DNA of 64,000 nt. It comes from Plasmopara viticola (lineage: Eukaryota; Oomycota; Peronosporomycetes; Peronosporales; Peronosporaceae). Within the stretch, counting starts at the first letter, position 1. The number at the start of each line of letters is the position of its first letter. The stretch is from assembly GCA_001695595.3 (NCBI GenBank), contig MBPM02000035.1, positions 310,001 through 374,000 on the forward strand, given 5' to 3'. Position numbers and translations under genes: made by a program. Below the pieces are notes generated by a model. That model had not been told where the DNA came from and searched no databases. It saw nothing but the letters and a program-made list of their open reading frames with translations. Shown here one piece after another: positions 42,664 to 53,083 of this stretch.

Positions 42664-43399
42664 ATCTCTTTTAGCCAATGATGTCTCTTGATTTCCAATA
42701 TCTATGAGACATCTGGAAATGTCTTGTGGTCGGAAACCGTATATTCGCCTACACCGATGGATAGTACGTATAAAAATGTATTTTAGGGATATTTTAGTTG
42801 TTTTGCGTAAAAGCCAGCCGGTGACGACGGTTACATCACATGACCTTCCTTCAAAAGATACCTTCTTTGGGAATTGGAGCTCATCTTTTGGGGTTCTAGT
42901 AGAGGTCGATCAGTCCGAAAATTGCTTCACATTTTCCACTTACTCCCGGTGGCTTCCTTCTACGGTTTCACCAAGCCATCAAACTTCATACTATAAAAAT
43001 TGCTTGTAGTCACGATGTCCAATTACGGCTTCAACGAGTTGTGCCTCGGAACCATCGGCCAACATGACCTATTTCATCTTTTGCCGACGTTGGGGTCCTT
43101 GCGATTCGTCTCCATCTTTAACGTGTGAAACACACTTGCGACGGACAATCAAATTATTGTCGCCCAAAAGTCTATATCGCCAACTTGAAAGTGTTGGACA
43201 AGTCTATTCTTGTCATGATAAAACTTCATGCGCTCTTGTGCTTCGCTTATTCGGTCCTGCGCGACCTTAAGTGACGAATCTTGACGTAGAAGAAACGCTT
43301 GTGCTTATTTTTTCAACTTATGAAATTCTGGATTTGATGCCAAATCATCCGGCATATCAGGAACGTATCCTAGATCCGCTTTGAACGGTAACATTCCAA

Positions 43400-43920
43400 T
43401 TGTAAAGTGTATGCGTCGATGATAGACTATCTCGGCCAAATGTCAATAGCCATCCCAATTGTTCCGTGCTGGGTTGACGACACCTTTAAGGTAATCATCA
43501 ATACAAGAAAGTTAGCTTTTTCCGTTTGTCCATCCGTTTGCGGCCTAGATGTCGAAGCCAAATTGTGTTGCGTTCTTACAGCAGATTCGATTGCTTGCCA
43601 TAAGTTGAATGTGAACTTGGTGTTTTGGTCGGACACAATGGTTTTTGGTTCGCAATGGCCCTTCATATATATACTTCTGCATGAAGACATTTGCAATTTC
43701 TGCAGTATCGTCTGTTGTCTTCGAGGCATTGGACATGGCCTTTTTTGCGGAGCGATTGACGATAACCATGACACTATTGGTTATTGAAACCACTATTGGA
43801 TAACGGTAAACACAATAAAGTCCTTTCCGACCCATATGCCTCTCGAAATATCAAAAGCCTACGGTAATTTTGGTTCATCTAGCCTTGTTGCGCTGACACA
43901 TTTCGCGTGTGTTGACATAG
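43400..43920 (-). pseudogene. Gypsy-3 integrase core
   Basis: Two overlapping frames cover the core. 43,545-43,835 begins near the first strand (VMVIVNRSAKKAM, where the catalytic Asp is Asn). 43,427-43,774 reads KTIVSDQNTKFTFN (second Asp) and TSRPQTDGQTEKAN (Glu). It is frameshifted between them. Confidence 0.83.
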
Positions 43921-44149
43921 CGCAGGATGTACTTCGTCATTTTTTGCCAGTAGTACTTTTGACGCACAGCCAGGAACGTCTTGAAAAAACCTAGGTTGCC
44001 TATCGATACAAATCAGGGTTCTCGCAGATGACGCATTTTTCTAAATCTTTGTCGTCTGAAACACAGTCGTGGCGTCTCATCTTCACCAGTGTGATCTTAA
44101 TAAATTCCATCTTGCAAAAAAGTACCTTGACACATCATCTCCTTTTTTT

Positions 44150-45465
44150 TTTAGCTTTTTGATGATGTTCTGTAGGCCTTTATTCCACGCATACATTGTC
44201 TTTGCAGATCGAGCAGTTGTAAGCTTGTTCGTCCTGATTGTCGCCATAATCTCGCGGCTCTTAGCCGCTTCATTGGCTCTTGCAAGCTAACTTGGGCAGC
44301 ATTACGCTCGACGTAACAGTGCATCAGCCACGGTGTTTGTTTTACTGAAAGTTGACTTGTAGGTAGACTAAAGTTCAGCAAGCTCATTGAACAATCGAGC
44401 TACTCTGCGACTTTAAGTCTTCTGCGTCAAAAACATTTCAAAACTTTCGTGATGCGTTTCAACCGTGGATGGTCGATCAAGAAGGTTTACACGCAATGCT
44501 TTTAGCGCATGCAAAATTGCAAGTAGCTCTCGCTCTCAAACCTAGTAGTTCAACTCAAATGGCTTCATCTCTCGACCAGTCATGAATGCTTTTGCTGTCT
44601 CTCTCTTCAAATCAAGACTCCTCCACTCGTAAATTTTGAGGCGTCCATTCGTATACCAAATGATTTTGAGAAGTTCGAAAACTTTAATTAGGTTGAAGTG
44701 ACAAGCAATGCATGAGTTCGGTAATGTAGCGTAGCTGATCGTCCGAGAGATCGAAATCTTCTCGAGGACGTTTTTCTTATTAATGTCGTGGAGTGGTCGT
44801 GCAAATTGCGCAAAATCCTTGCAGATTTTTGAGACATAAATTGTAGGGCCTAAGAAGCCCTCCGTTTGCCTCTTTGTATTGAGAACAGGCAGTTTTACGA
44901 TGATTTTAATCCTATCGGGGTCCATTTTCGTCCGACAAAGTCTCCTGGGGATGGAATCTCATCCACGCAGAGTTGTCACCTTGTCAACGTATTGTAAAGT
45001 TGGTATTCTTCACACCATTTCAGTGCATGGTCCTAAGCCGTTACGTGGTCTGCGACAATTTTACTTTGCGTGAGCACGTAGATGTCGTCAGGGCAGATTT
45101 GCATCAAATCCCTTAAATCTCGAAAGACTTTTCGCATAAGCGGTTGAGCGTACCCTAGCTTCCGCTTTATCCCAGGAGTGTAATTACTTTCTCATAAAGT
45201 CCATCTGGGGTCAAAAATACAGTAAACGCGATATCCGATTCACGCGATTCACCCGGTTAGTAACCCCAAAGTAGGTCCATGCACAAAAACCAATGACATA
45301 CGGACATGACGTCGAAGGTTTCTTCCTTATGCGGCATTGTTATCGCTGGCAAGATGGTTGCTAGAATTAGCTGTGCACAATGCGTCAAATCACATGCTTC
45401 TTGAGTCAAAACGTTGGCGCCGAAAGGCAGAAAACTTGGTCGAACAACAGTGCCACGCTGTCCAG
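44150..45465 (-). pseudogene. Gypsy-3 reverse transcriptase and RNase H
   Basis: 44,542-44,925 reads DRIKIIVKLPVLNTKRQTEG, then GPTIYVSKICKDFAQFARPL and an RNase H start (IIWYTNGRL). Weak RT-entry sequence lies at 45,380-45,460. The YxDD region near 45,050 is broken. Confidence 0.8.
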
Positions 45466-45475
45466 GACTCTGGCG

Positions 45476-47420
45476 TCATTGTTCGACGGATATCGATTTA
45501 AGACAGGATTGGGCAAATTTCGTGCTTACTTCCTCACCCGATTCTCTTGGAAGCTCCGTGCGAAATACTGCGTTCGCACACTTGCGCACCGTTTCATATG
45601 CCAGATAATTCTTAAGCGATTGATACCCTTGAATTTCGAAACGCTCAGCCTTTTCAAAAACATGGGGTTTGACGACAAAAACAGCTTCAATGTATCTGTC
45701 GTGACGCAACATTCTCAAAAAGTGGTGAGAAGAATTAAGCTGCGTCATTCTTTGACGGCCATGGTGGCCTTGTTGCCGATTGTAATCGAATATCCTGCGG
45801 CTCTGGTTTCTTCGAGCACTGCGCTCACCATCAGTCCATCTGGACGGACGAGAATTATGCGCTTTTTGTTTAATAACCACGTGATCCTCCGTGATGAGGC
45901 GAGGAGACATGCGGCCTGGAGTCGTGTTCATATCTGGATTTGTTCACGAAGCCACATTATGCTGATGAAAGTATAGTTAATTCCAGGAACAGGCATGACC
46001 CGGAACGTTCTCGATGTTGAAGGAGAACCAGGTATTTGTAAGTGTATGTGCACCATTTGTCGGGGGCGGCGAATAACCCGGTCGTAACCAAAGTTGACTA
46101 AACCCTTTTACATCGAGTTTAAGTCGCATCACCAAGTTCGGATACTCCGCCAAGACTACATCCATTGTCGATCAAGACGAGGCCGGATCTCTCTTGACCA
46201 ACGTCTTTTAAAGCTTGATCTCCTGCTTCGACGATAACATATAGAGCACCTCCAAGATAAGGATTCGCTTTCTTACGTTTAGAAGCGGTACATTGCGGCG
46301 ATATGTGCTACAATTGTTACATGTCGCCGATTATTTCCGGTTTTTCTTCCTGTTTTCAAAACGCTTTTGTTTTAAAGGTCGTGACTTGTTCGCACGACAG
46401 CTTGATTTTGTAGGCGCCGCCTTGAACGACTGCGTCGATATAAGATTTGGCCGACCTGAGTAATGGGCAAAATTGAAATTGAAGGCAACTTCAATGGCCT
46501 TCTGAAGAGTACTCGGACTCTCTTTCTTGATCTTCTTTGCGAACTCTTCCCGTCATCCGTTTTTAAAAGAGAGGAACCGCTTTTCGAGCTCATTGTTTTC
46601 TAAATCAGTTTGGGATGTCAAGTCCTGGAATTTCGAGACGTATTCATGGATAGTTCCCTTTGTCTTAGGTGAGCCATCCGCTCTCGATGATCATACTCGA
46701 CATCATTTGGCCTGAAGCTCATGCAATTGAGTTACGAACAGTCCCCATGTCTTGTGCACGTTCATGCGCTCGCAGTCTGCAAGAGAAGTACGGTACTAAT
46801 TCAGTACGAATATGACTAAATTACTTGAGATAAGCGTCACAAACTCGGACGACTCTATTGTCGCTTGTTTGGGTAATACTGTTCCGTTGCAATGATTTAA
46901 ATCATTATCTTCACCAAACCTCCCTTCATAAACTTGGGGATATTTTTCTTCAGCTCTCCTCTTGATGCAACAAGAAACTCGAAGCGCTCATTAGTCTGTT
47001 GCATTTAAGCCCTTGATACTGTTTAGTGAGATACAACGGTAGTTGCTGCATGGACAGTGCATCTTGTCTTGTTGCTGCAGAGGAAGCTACATTAGCCTGA
47101 GTGATTAAAACCTTCGGCATTTGTCGGATCCTATGATGTCGGCGTTTGTCAACTTGAGCGCGACTTTGGCCGATAAGTTTCAAAGTCGTCAAGGGGTAAT
47201 TCGGCGTTGTCGACGCGATCTGGGCTTGGAGTTGGGCGCTCAGCCTTACAGCCTCTTTGTTGGTCTATACTCGCTGGACTTCCCAGCGCTCTTTGTACGA
47301 TTCACTAGACCTTAATAAAGCCTTAGGAACAGAAACGAGGATAACTAATGTCCTCACTTTTGTCTGAATAGATAATGAGCCTTTCAAAAGCTTTCAAGTC
47401 TGCTGTATACGGCGCCTTAG
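45476..47420 (-). pseudogene. Gypsy-3 gag, protease and linker
   Basis: 45,476-45,931 reads TPGRMSPRLITEDHVVI and MLRHDRYIEAVFVVKPHVFE, the post-protease linker. The zinc knuckle at ~46,290-46,330 starts CNNC but a short deletion throws it out of frame. 46,950-47,192 reads gag sequence LTKQYQGLKCNRLMSAS. Confidence 0.78.
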
Positions 47421-47429
47421 GCTTTCAGT

Positions 47430-48225
47430 AGTGTCGTGCAGTAAATTCGTGACACCTGAGTCCTTAGAACCTAATTTCGTATCTAATTAAAATAAATAAG
47501 CTTTAGCGGTTTCAGCATTATCCATATCAAGTCCTTTTGAGGCTTATTGAGCTCCCCAATACGATGTTTAGGATCACAGTGGTGGTTAAAAACGAGGTTA
47601 TAGGCTTACGAATCTTTCGTTAACTCTTCCAACGAAGCCGAACGATGCAGCTCAGTAGTAATGAATGTACATCAAGCAAAGCTAAATGGTTAACTTATAT
47701 GGGGGTGATTTTACGTGGTTTCAGCAAAGATACGGGTATTCACAGAATACGGTGAGAGCACTAGACCTCGGACCTACTGAAAAAGCAAAAAAAAATCTCG
47801 TACCCACTAGCGTGCAACCACACTAACCAACAACCGAACGTCAAGGTCGTACTGAAGAAACATTTTTGGTATCCTTCCCTCTTCGAGGCCCGTATCGAAA
47901 ATCTCAGGATATCTCGCTTCTCGATATGTGACCACGAGCGCTCTTGACTCAGATTGTTGAGCTTGACCAACAAGTGCTACCATGTAACACAATCGCGGAG
48001 ACCGATTCTTAAAAGGCCAGTCATCCAACGAAGGTTAGAGAGACTGGCGAAGAAGGAGAAATTTAGCTGTTAGAAGCATATTAAAAAGTGGTATTTAATG
48101 AAAAAGCATATACAAATTCTTGTCTATCTGCAGCCTAAGTGGTGACACCTTGTCTGCCTTTTTACACATTCTAAATCATTTCTAAACAATAAGGTCTCTT
48201 GACTTCGAATTATTATAGGACATTT
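47430..48225 (-). repeat. Gypsy-3 5' LTR
   Basis: It matches the Gypsy-1 LTR in the same orientation (CTAGCGTGCAACCACACTAACCAACA, GGTCGTACTGAAGA, GCTTGACCAACAAGTGCT). It joins R3, like the LTRs of Gypsy-1 and Gypsy-2. Confidence 0.75.
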
Positions 48226-48229
48226 GGAC

Positions 48230-48790
48230 ATCCGAAACTATGTGACTGCATTTTCCTTTGAATACTACCCTCACATATTGTTTTGAAAAGAACAATCTGA
48301 GATTTAAAGCTGCGCGTGCCTTACGCTAAGCACTGTTTAGCCAAAGCTTTGAAGTCGTATCCATGGTACCGGAGGTTGCCTCGCGGACAGTCACAGACGC
48401 CGGGTAGGAGCATGTTGTCTGCTCATTGATCTCAAATTTGGTCGTGTCAATAGCGTAAATTTTTTTCTGCCAATCACCTCGTGATGGATATGCAAATATA
48501 AAATCCATTCAAAACAAAACAAAACTGATGTAAAATGCACCTAAGATGTTGCCTAGATAATTTCTTTGATGCAAAACGAAGACGTCTGCACAATTTACTG
48601 CTTAAACTTGTATCTTCCATCAATATTAAATTAGCAACATTTAGTAGGAAAGAGCACCCCAGTTTCTGCGCTCTCAAGGCTTCGTGTTCGTGCTTTCGCG
48701 ATCTCTCCGGACCCACCTCAGCACTTTTATAATCATCTCAGGCGTTCAAAGCGCACAACCAACAACTGGATGGATTTTTCTAAAGCAGTT
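48230..48790 (-). repeat. R3 block, copy 3
   Basis: Same orientation as copy 1, but ~200 bases next to the LTR are missing (the match resumes at TTGTTTTGAAAAGAACAATCTGA). The minus-strand frame 48,326-48,508 reads VTVREATSGTMD, the peptide shared with copy 1. Confidence 0.7.
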
Positions 48791-48912
48791 TTAATTATCT
48801 TCGCTGTATTGGGTCAACGCTGGACACGCGTTGCAGAGGCTAATTTTTGGTGGAAAGCTCGTGAAATAGGGCTATAAAAACATTTAAAGCATTGGCGAGT
48901 CTATTGGTAGTA
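48791..48912 (+). pseudogene. GIP N-terminal relic
   Basis: GGGTCAACGCTGGACACGCGTTGCAGAGGCTAATTTTTGG-type sequence corresponds to VNAEHTSRRLILGG. It is followed by GAGTCTATTGGTAGTAAAAGCC from the same relic seen in R4 copies 1 and 2. Frame is lost. Confidence 0.7.
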
Positions 48913-49470
48913 AAAGCCATACCAGTGGTGTTTCAAATGCGCTCACACAAAGCACGCGAAACTGTGATAAAGACAAGGAGCCGAATCAGTCCTACAACAC
49001 TTCTTTATCAAGGGATCCCATTTCAACTTTCTGACACTAGCACGTTTAAGTCCATAATGCGGACGCCTCGATTAGTTGGATTGACAGGATGGCAAAAGCT
49101 ATGGGTTGACTCACCTCAATGCCACTCTTTTGACGTGTCGAACCGAGTGTGAAGCTTTGAGGAGTGCAACACTGTATTCAGTATCGATGGTACGAGCGTG
49201 TGCCGGAGGCGTAGCGGGTATGCTTGACTGATCGAGGCGGATGGAAAAGGGACAAGACGTTCTCATTCGCCTGACGATTGGGTACGAATGCGGAGATGTA
49301 GGGTTTTAAAGTCGTATACGCGTCCGATAATTAAATTCACGATTGCAAGCCCATAAATTGCGGTTACCCCTTTCGTCTCTATTCAGTATGTCTGAGATTT
49401 TTCAAAAAAAAACATAGGATATTTTAATGACAGCTCATGCTCAGTCAGATAGCAACGATCTACAGGACTC
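48913..49470 (-). repeat. R4 spacer, copy in minus orientation (2)
   Basis: Matches 21,483-22,000 in the same orientation (CATAATGCGGACGCCTCGATTAGTTGG, TTTGACGTGTCGAACCGAG, CGGATGGAAAAGGGAC). It lies on the 3' side of GIP-D. Confidence 0.78.
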
Positions 49471-49594
49471 GACAGGTCGGTACTTTGATAAAGAAAAAAA
49501 GTTAACAAAATCTGTTTAATGAATCAAACTAATCAAAGCTAACTGATTTTTTGAAAAGACGCAATGGTCGCCAAGTCGTAACTTGCGAGTTTGC

Positions 49595-50362
49595 CTAACG
49601 TTTCGCAACAGTTTTTTCAATCCACGAGAGAGCAGAAGACACTAGCGAGAAAACGCTCGGAACATCTTCTGTACCGCAATCGCGACCCCAACTGACCAAA
49701 CCAATGAGAATTTCACCCTTGTCCCCCCGTTTGATCAGTGGACTACCATTATCACCCTCACACGCGTCCTGATTTATGACACCGCCTGCGCATAGATTTG
49801 TTATTGTGATATCGAATACTTGAGCGCATTCCTCCGAGCTCCACACACTCAGTTCGACAGCCTGTAGTTTGCTAGGGGATGTGCCATTGGGATAAGTGGT
49901 CATACCCCAGCCCGCAACCGTCGCCATCATATTAACCTTAACATCCGAATTGTCCGCGTTAGGAAGCGTGATGGGCTCATGCTTGCTCGCTGAGGCTAGC
50001 TCTAACAGGGCAAAATCAAATTTCCCAGTGTCTTCTTCGAATTCTTCGTGGATGTAAACTGAGACAACTTCCAAGTACTCGCCATCCAGCGTGTTGTTCA
50101 CGTCCTTCGTACCTAGCGACACATACTTAACGGCAAATCTTTTGGTGCAACTTACTGTGGTGAGCACGTGGAAGGAGGCAATCAGAGCACCACCGCAAAT
50201 GCTATTACCATCGATGGTCTCGCGAAGCCCGGCAGTATAATTCAGCGTTCTCTCGTCAACAGGTGTACCTCCCAAAATCAGTCTTCGCGAAGTATGCTCA
50301 GCGTTGATGGCGACAGCGGCAACAGCCATCAAAGCAGCACCAATGGTGGTAGAAATCTTCAT
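49595..50362 (-). CDS. GIP-D: divergent secreted trypsin-fold glucanase-inhibitor-like protein
   Basis: 255 residues with signal peptide MKISTTIGAALMAVAAVAINA, then AEHTSRRLILGG. Catalytic positions differ from the other copies: the His position is Ser (LTTVSC), the nucleophile position is Asn and a following Gly is Ser (GDNGSPL). Asp is kept (FDFALLEL), as is the pocket Asp (DACEGD). It has more N-glycosylation sequons than GIP-A (NYT, NNT, NGT), and the C-terminus ends WIEKTVAKR. It is the most diverged of the intact copies. The start is supported by the signal peptide and promoter motif. R4 lies 3', the hairpin array 5'. A glucanase-inhibitor role is inferred from the family, and its target could differ. 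Confidence 0.9.
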   Translation of the reverse strand: MKISTTIGAALMAVAAVAINAEHTSRRLILGGTPVDERTLNYTAGLRETIDGNSICGGALIASFHVLTTVSCTKRFAVKYVSLGTKDVNNTLDGEYLEVVSVYIHEEFEEDTGKFDFALLELASASKHEPITLPNADNSDVKVNMMATVAGWGMTTYPNGTSPSKLQAVELSVWSSEECAQVFDITITNLCAGGVINQDACEGDNGSPLIKRGDKGEILIGLVSWGRDCGTEDVPSVFSLVSSALSWIEKTVAKR

Positions 50363-50397
50363 CGAGTTGTTAAGTGATGCGGTTGGAAAGGGTGTGT

Positions 50398-50420
50398 GGA
50401 GAAGGAGGAAAATTCCAAAG
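50398..50420 (-). promoter_or_regulatory. GIP-D core promoter motif
   Basis: Minus-strand CTTTGGAATTTTCCTCC then TTCTCCAC, ~36-58 bases before the ATG. Same spacing as in the other GIPs. Confidence 0.5.
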
Positions 50421-50689
50421 TGTCTAAGGATGTTGGAAAATCACGAACGGCATATCTGAAAATTAACTGGTCGCATAGAAACAGGATGCTTAAAACAAGT
50501 TGTTTCTTGTATGCTTCATGATTTCCGAAAGACATCAGCAAGCTTGCGAAAACAAAAAGCCAACTGTTTTGTGCAAATAATCGTCTGGCAACAGCATACT
50601 TTACGAGATTTAATGACGATTACGGGCACCGTGCTTTCGAGGACTAGCACCATCTCTTGTACAGAAATTCAGCTTATACCCGAAGGTCA

Positions 50690-51481
50690 CCTTGATCCTG
50701 TTGTGTTGTCAATTATAGCACAACCATGATGTGCAAGAAGAGCATCTTCTGCTCGCGTAGCCTTCGCCGTCCCGAACGACGACCATAGCAGAAACAACCG
50801 TACACTGTACTCATACTGGGCTCAGTTTTTGTATCTGTGCGACTTTAATGGACCCATTTACCCCTAGACAACGTTTTATCGTATCACGCTCGAATTCATT
50901 TCCAATTGGCCAGCTGTTAAAATCGAGGAACTATATCTTCTCAACGATCCTGTAACGCTGTAAAGGAAAACATGATAGGATCAATTAGAAGATGGGGTAG
51001 CAGCTACAGTTTACTTTCAGCATGACCCTTATCGGTTCTTGTATCGATAGAAAGCCACGTAGAAGAGAAAGGTGGACCCCGCAAAAGAACTCAGAGAAAA
51101 GTCACAATTGCGCTTATGTATTTTGGAACTCTCAACGGAAATTAAACCAATAATATCGTGGGATAGCACCATTTCTCGTACGGACACATAGCTGCTACCC
51201 ATTCATCAAATCGATCTTGTCTTGTTGTCATTCATAGAGCGACACGATGAGAAAGAAGAGCACCTTCTGCTCTCGGTGGCGTCCATTGTCTCAAAGCTTG
51301 ATGGCCAAGCTGTAAAGTTCAAGCACTTCACTTTTCTTATCATTGCCGTGGCGCAGTGAATGACAACACGACAGGATGAATAGGAAGATCGGGTAGCCGC
51401 CACCTATCTTCCATCTCGCTCTTCTTCTCGATTCTGTCGGCTATGAATGACAACACGACAGGATCAATGAGAAGATCGGGT
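50690..51481 (-). repeat. Hairpin-repeat array 2 (five units)
   Basis: Units lie at 50,690-50,742, 50,935-50,994, 51,207-51,262, 51,331-51,389 and 51,418-51,481. The clearest (51,418) pairs CTTCTTCTCGATTCTGTCG with CGACAGGATCAATGAGAAG around a ~16-base loop. The array is the inverted counterpart of 24,826-25,365 plus its right flank, with one more unit. Confidence 0.8.
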
Positions 51482-51589
51482 GATCTGACGTTCTTCTTGT
51501 ACAAGACAAAGCCTGGGAAATTGCGCATCTAAGTCGATGGTCCATATTTTGCAGTATCTGGTCTTCGATCAGCTTTTTTGTGCACCGTT

Positions 51590-52390
51590 GCTCTTGTAAA
51601 AAAATCTGACAACCAGTAATAATCTTTAGCCCAAAATGCACAAAATTGGCAATTTCCAAAATTGTCGAGTTGGCTAAATCAAGTTTGAGAATGGCTCTCG
51701 GGCAAGCACCAAGGTCTCGAGGTCGTTGGTGACCGTTTTGCCAACGTTGGTATTGTGTTGTGAATAAAGGCCGCACAATAACAGTCTAACGACCAGTAAC
51801 AAGCTCAACAACTTCTTATCGAAGATTCCGCTTCACTTGCACATCAACATTGTCGCAAGATACAATCAGAAAGTATACCTTCTTGTGCCTGACATCCTTG
51901 GGCGCTTCATAAGCCATGCGTACCATCCGTACGGTTAGCATTGCTGATACTTTTTAGCCCTAAAAAAAGATCTGAAGTCGGCCAAGTCCGCAGTCTGCAA
52001 AACTAATCATCTGACCTAAGAGCTGCGCGTGGCTCACTCTATGCGTCCGTAAAGCAAAAGCTTTTATGCCATAAGCACCCATGGTGCCCGGCGTATCCTC
52101 TAGGGCTACCGGAGCCGGCTGGTCGGATGGAACATTGTAATTCGCCCGCAAATTTGGGAAATGATGGGTTTTGAATCAGTCTTACTGCCTCGACGAGGTT
52201 CTTGCTTTGAGTTGCGGCTCTCAAGGCTTGGGCGTATGATCGAGAGGGGTAATGGAGTGCATAGCGTGCAATTCGAGCACACAGATCACACAGATCACAT
52301 AGATCACATGCGAGAGCACATTGAGAGGCAGAGAAGCCCGTTACGGCGTGACTTAGGTAACCGTAACGTAGGTATCAAGGCGGATGGGAA
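51590..52390 (-). repeat. R2 repeat, copy 2
   Basis: Inverted relative to 23,640-24,665. A 9-base unit (ACAGATCAC-like) is repeated three to four times at 52,279-52,310, where the other R2 copies have it once. Confidence 0.75.
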
Positions 52391-52559
52391 AGGGGCTAGA
52401 CGTTCTTATCGGTCTGACGAATGCGGTGATGAAGGGCTTTCGTATGCTTTCTCGCACGACTTAAACGTTGTCCCATGTATTAGATTCAAGCCCATAATTC
52501 GCGACTACCACTTTTGTCTTTCTTCAGTAGGTCTGAGAATTTCCTGAATAATACATATT

Positions 52560-52830
52560 GGTTGTCTCAACAAAGTGCGTACACAACCACTACATAAAAT
52601 CCTTTGCGATTGTAATGCGACAGTCTATCCGAGAATGTACAGGCACCACCGTCTATCGAAGAATGTACAGGCACCACCAGTCTATCCGAGAATGAACAAG
52701 CACACTCAGTACGATGCAGCTTGCTCATCTCCTCAATCCTGTCGCGATGTAAATGATAACACGACAGAGTCAATAAAACGATCGGGTATTTGGCTACCGA
52801 CCTGTACAGAGTTCCACGGTACCCGGTAAG
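52560..52830 (-). repeat. R1 repeat with hairpin core and triplicated 28-29 bp unit
   Basis: Inverted match to 23,200-23,425. The segment GTCTATCCGAGAATGTACAG is present three times in tandem (52,621-52,649, 52,650-52,677, 52,678-52,705), against once in the other copies. The hairpin unit at 52,726-52,786 is well preserved (CCTCAATCCTGTCGCGATG; ACACGACAGAGTCAATAAAA). Confidence 0.8.
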
Positions 52831-53033
52831 CAATGCATATGTATGTCAATGAATTGCACCCGTAAATATTTTGCCGCAAACGATTGGCCCTAACATCTAC
52901 TATGAGATAAGCATCTTCGTGTCAAGAACTAAACAAAGTTCATCACAGGATCGAATGAAGTAATAAGCATCCTAAATCTATGCGATCACTTGGTTTTAAG
53001 AAATGCCGTTCTTGATTTTGCAATATCCTTAGA

Positions 53034-53065
53034 AACTCTGCAATTTTCCTCCATCTCCACACACC
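53034..53065 (+). promoter_or_regulatory. GIP-E core promoter motif
   Basis: ACTCTGCAATTTTCCTCC then ATCTCCACACACC, ~20-50 bases before the ATG. The GGAATTTT of other copies is GCAATTTT here. Confidence 0.45.
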
Positions 53066-53083
53066 GCAATACCTAACAACTCG

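Larger units (their letters stand above)
42664..48230 (-). mobile_element. Gypsy-3: degenerate chromodomain Ty3/Gypsy retrotransposon
   Basis: The minus strand carries the 3' LTR (~42,664-42,830), a degenerate chromodomain and integrase C-terminus, integrase core, RNase H, RT, protease, gag and the 5' LTR (~47,430-48,225). It is the mirror-image partner of Gypsy-2 within the large inverted duplication. All domains are interrupted. Confidence 0.86.

Noticed and set aside
12011..50362. Active trypsin-like proteases
   Set aside because: The catalytic His and Ser are replaced in every intact copy, so proteolysis is not expected.
50690..51481. CRISPR-like array of short repeats with spacers
   Set aside because: Spacers are themselves repetitive, units vary, no Cas genes are present and the setting is eukaryotic. 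They are better explained as an interspersed hairpin repeat.
52080..52260. 5S rRNA or other structural RNA inside R2
   Set aside because: The conserved blocks do not match the 5S internal promoter or stems that I could recognise.
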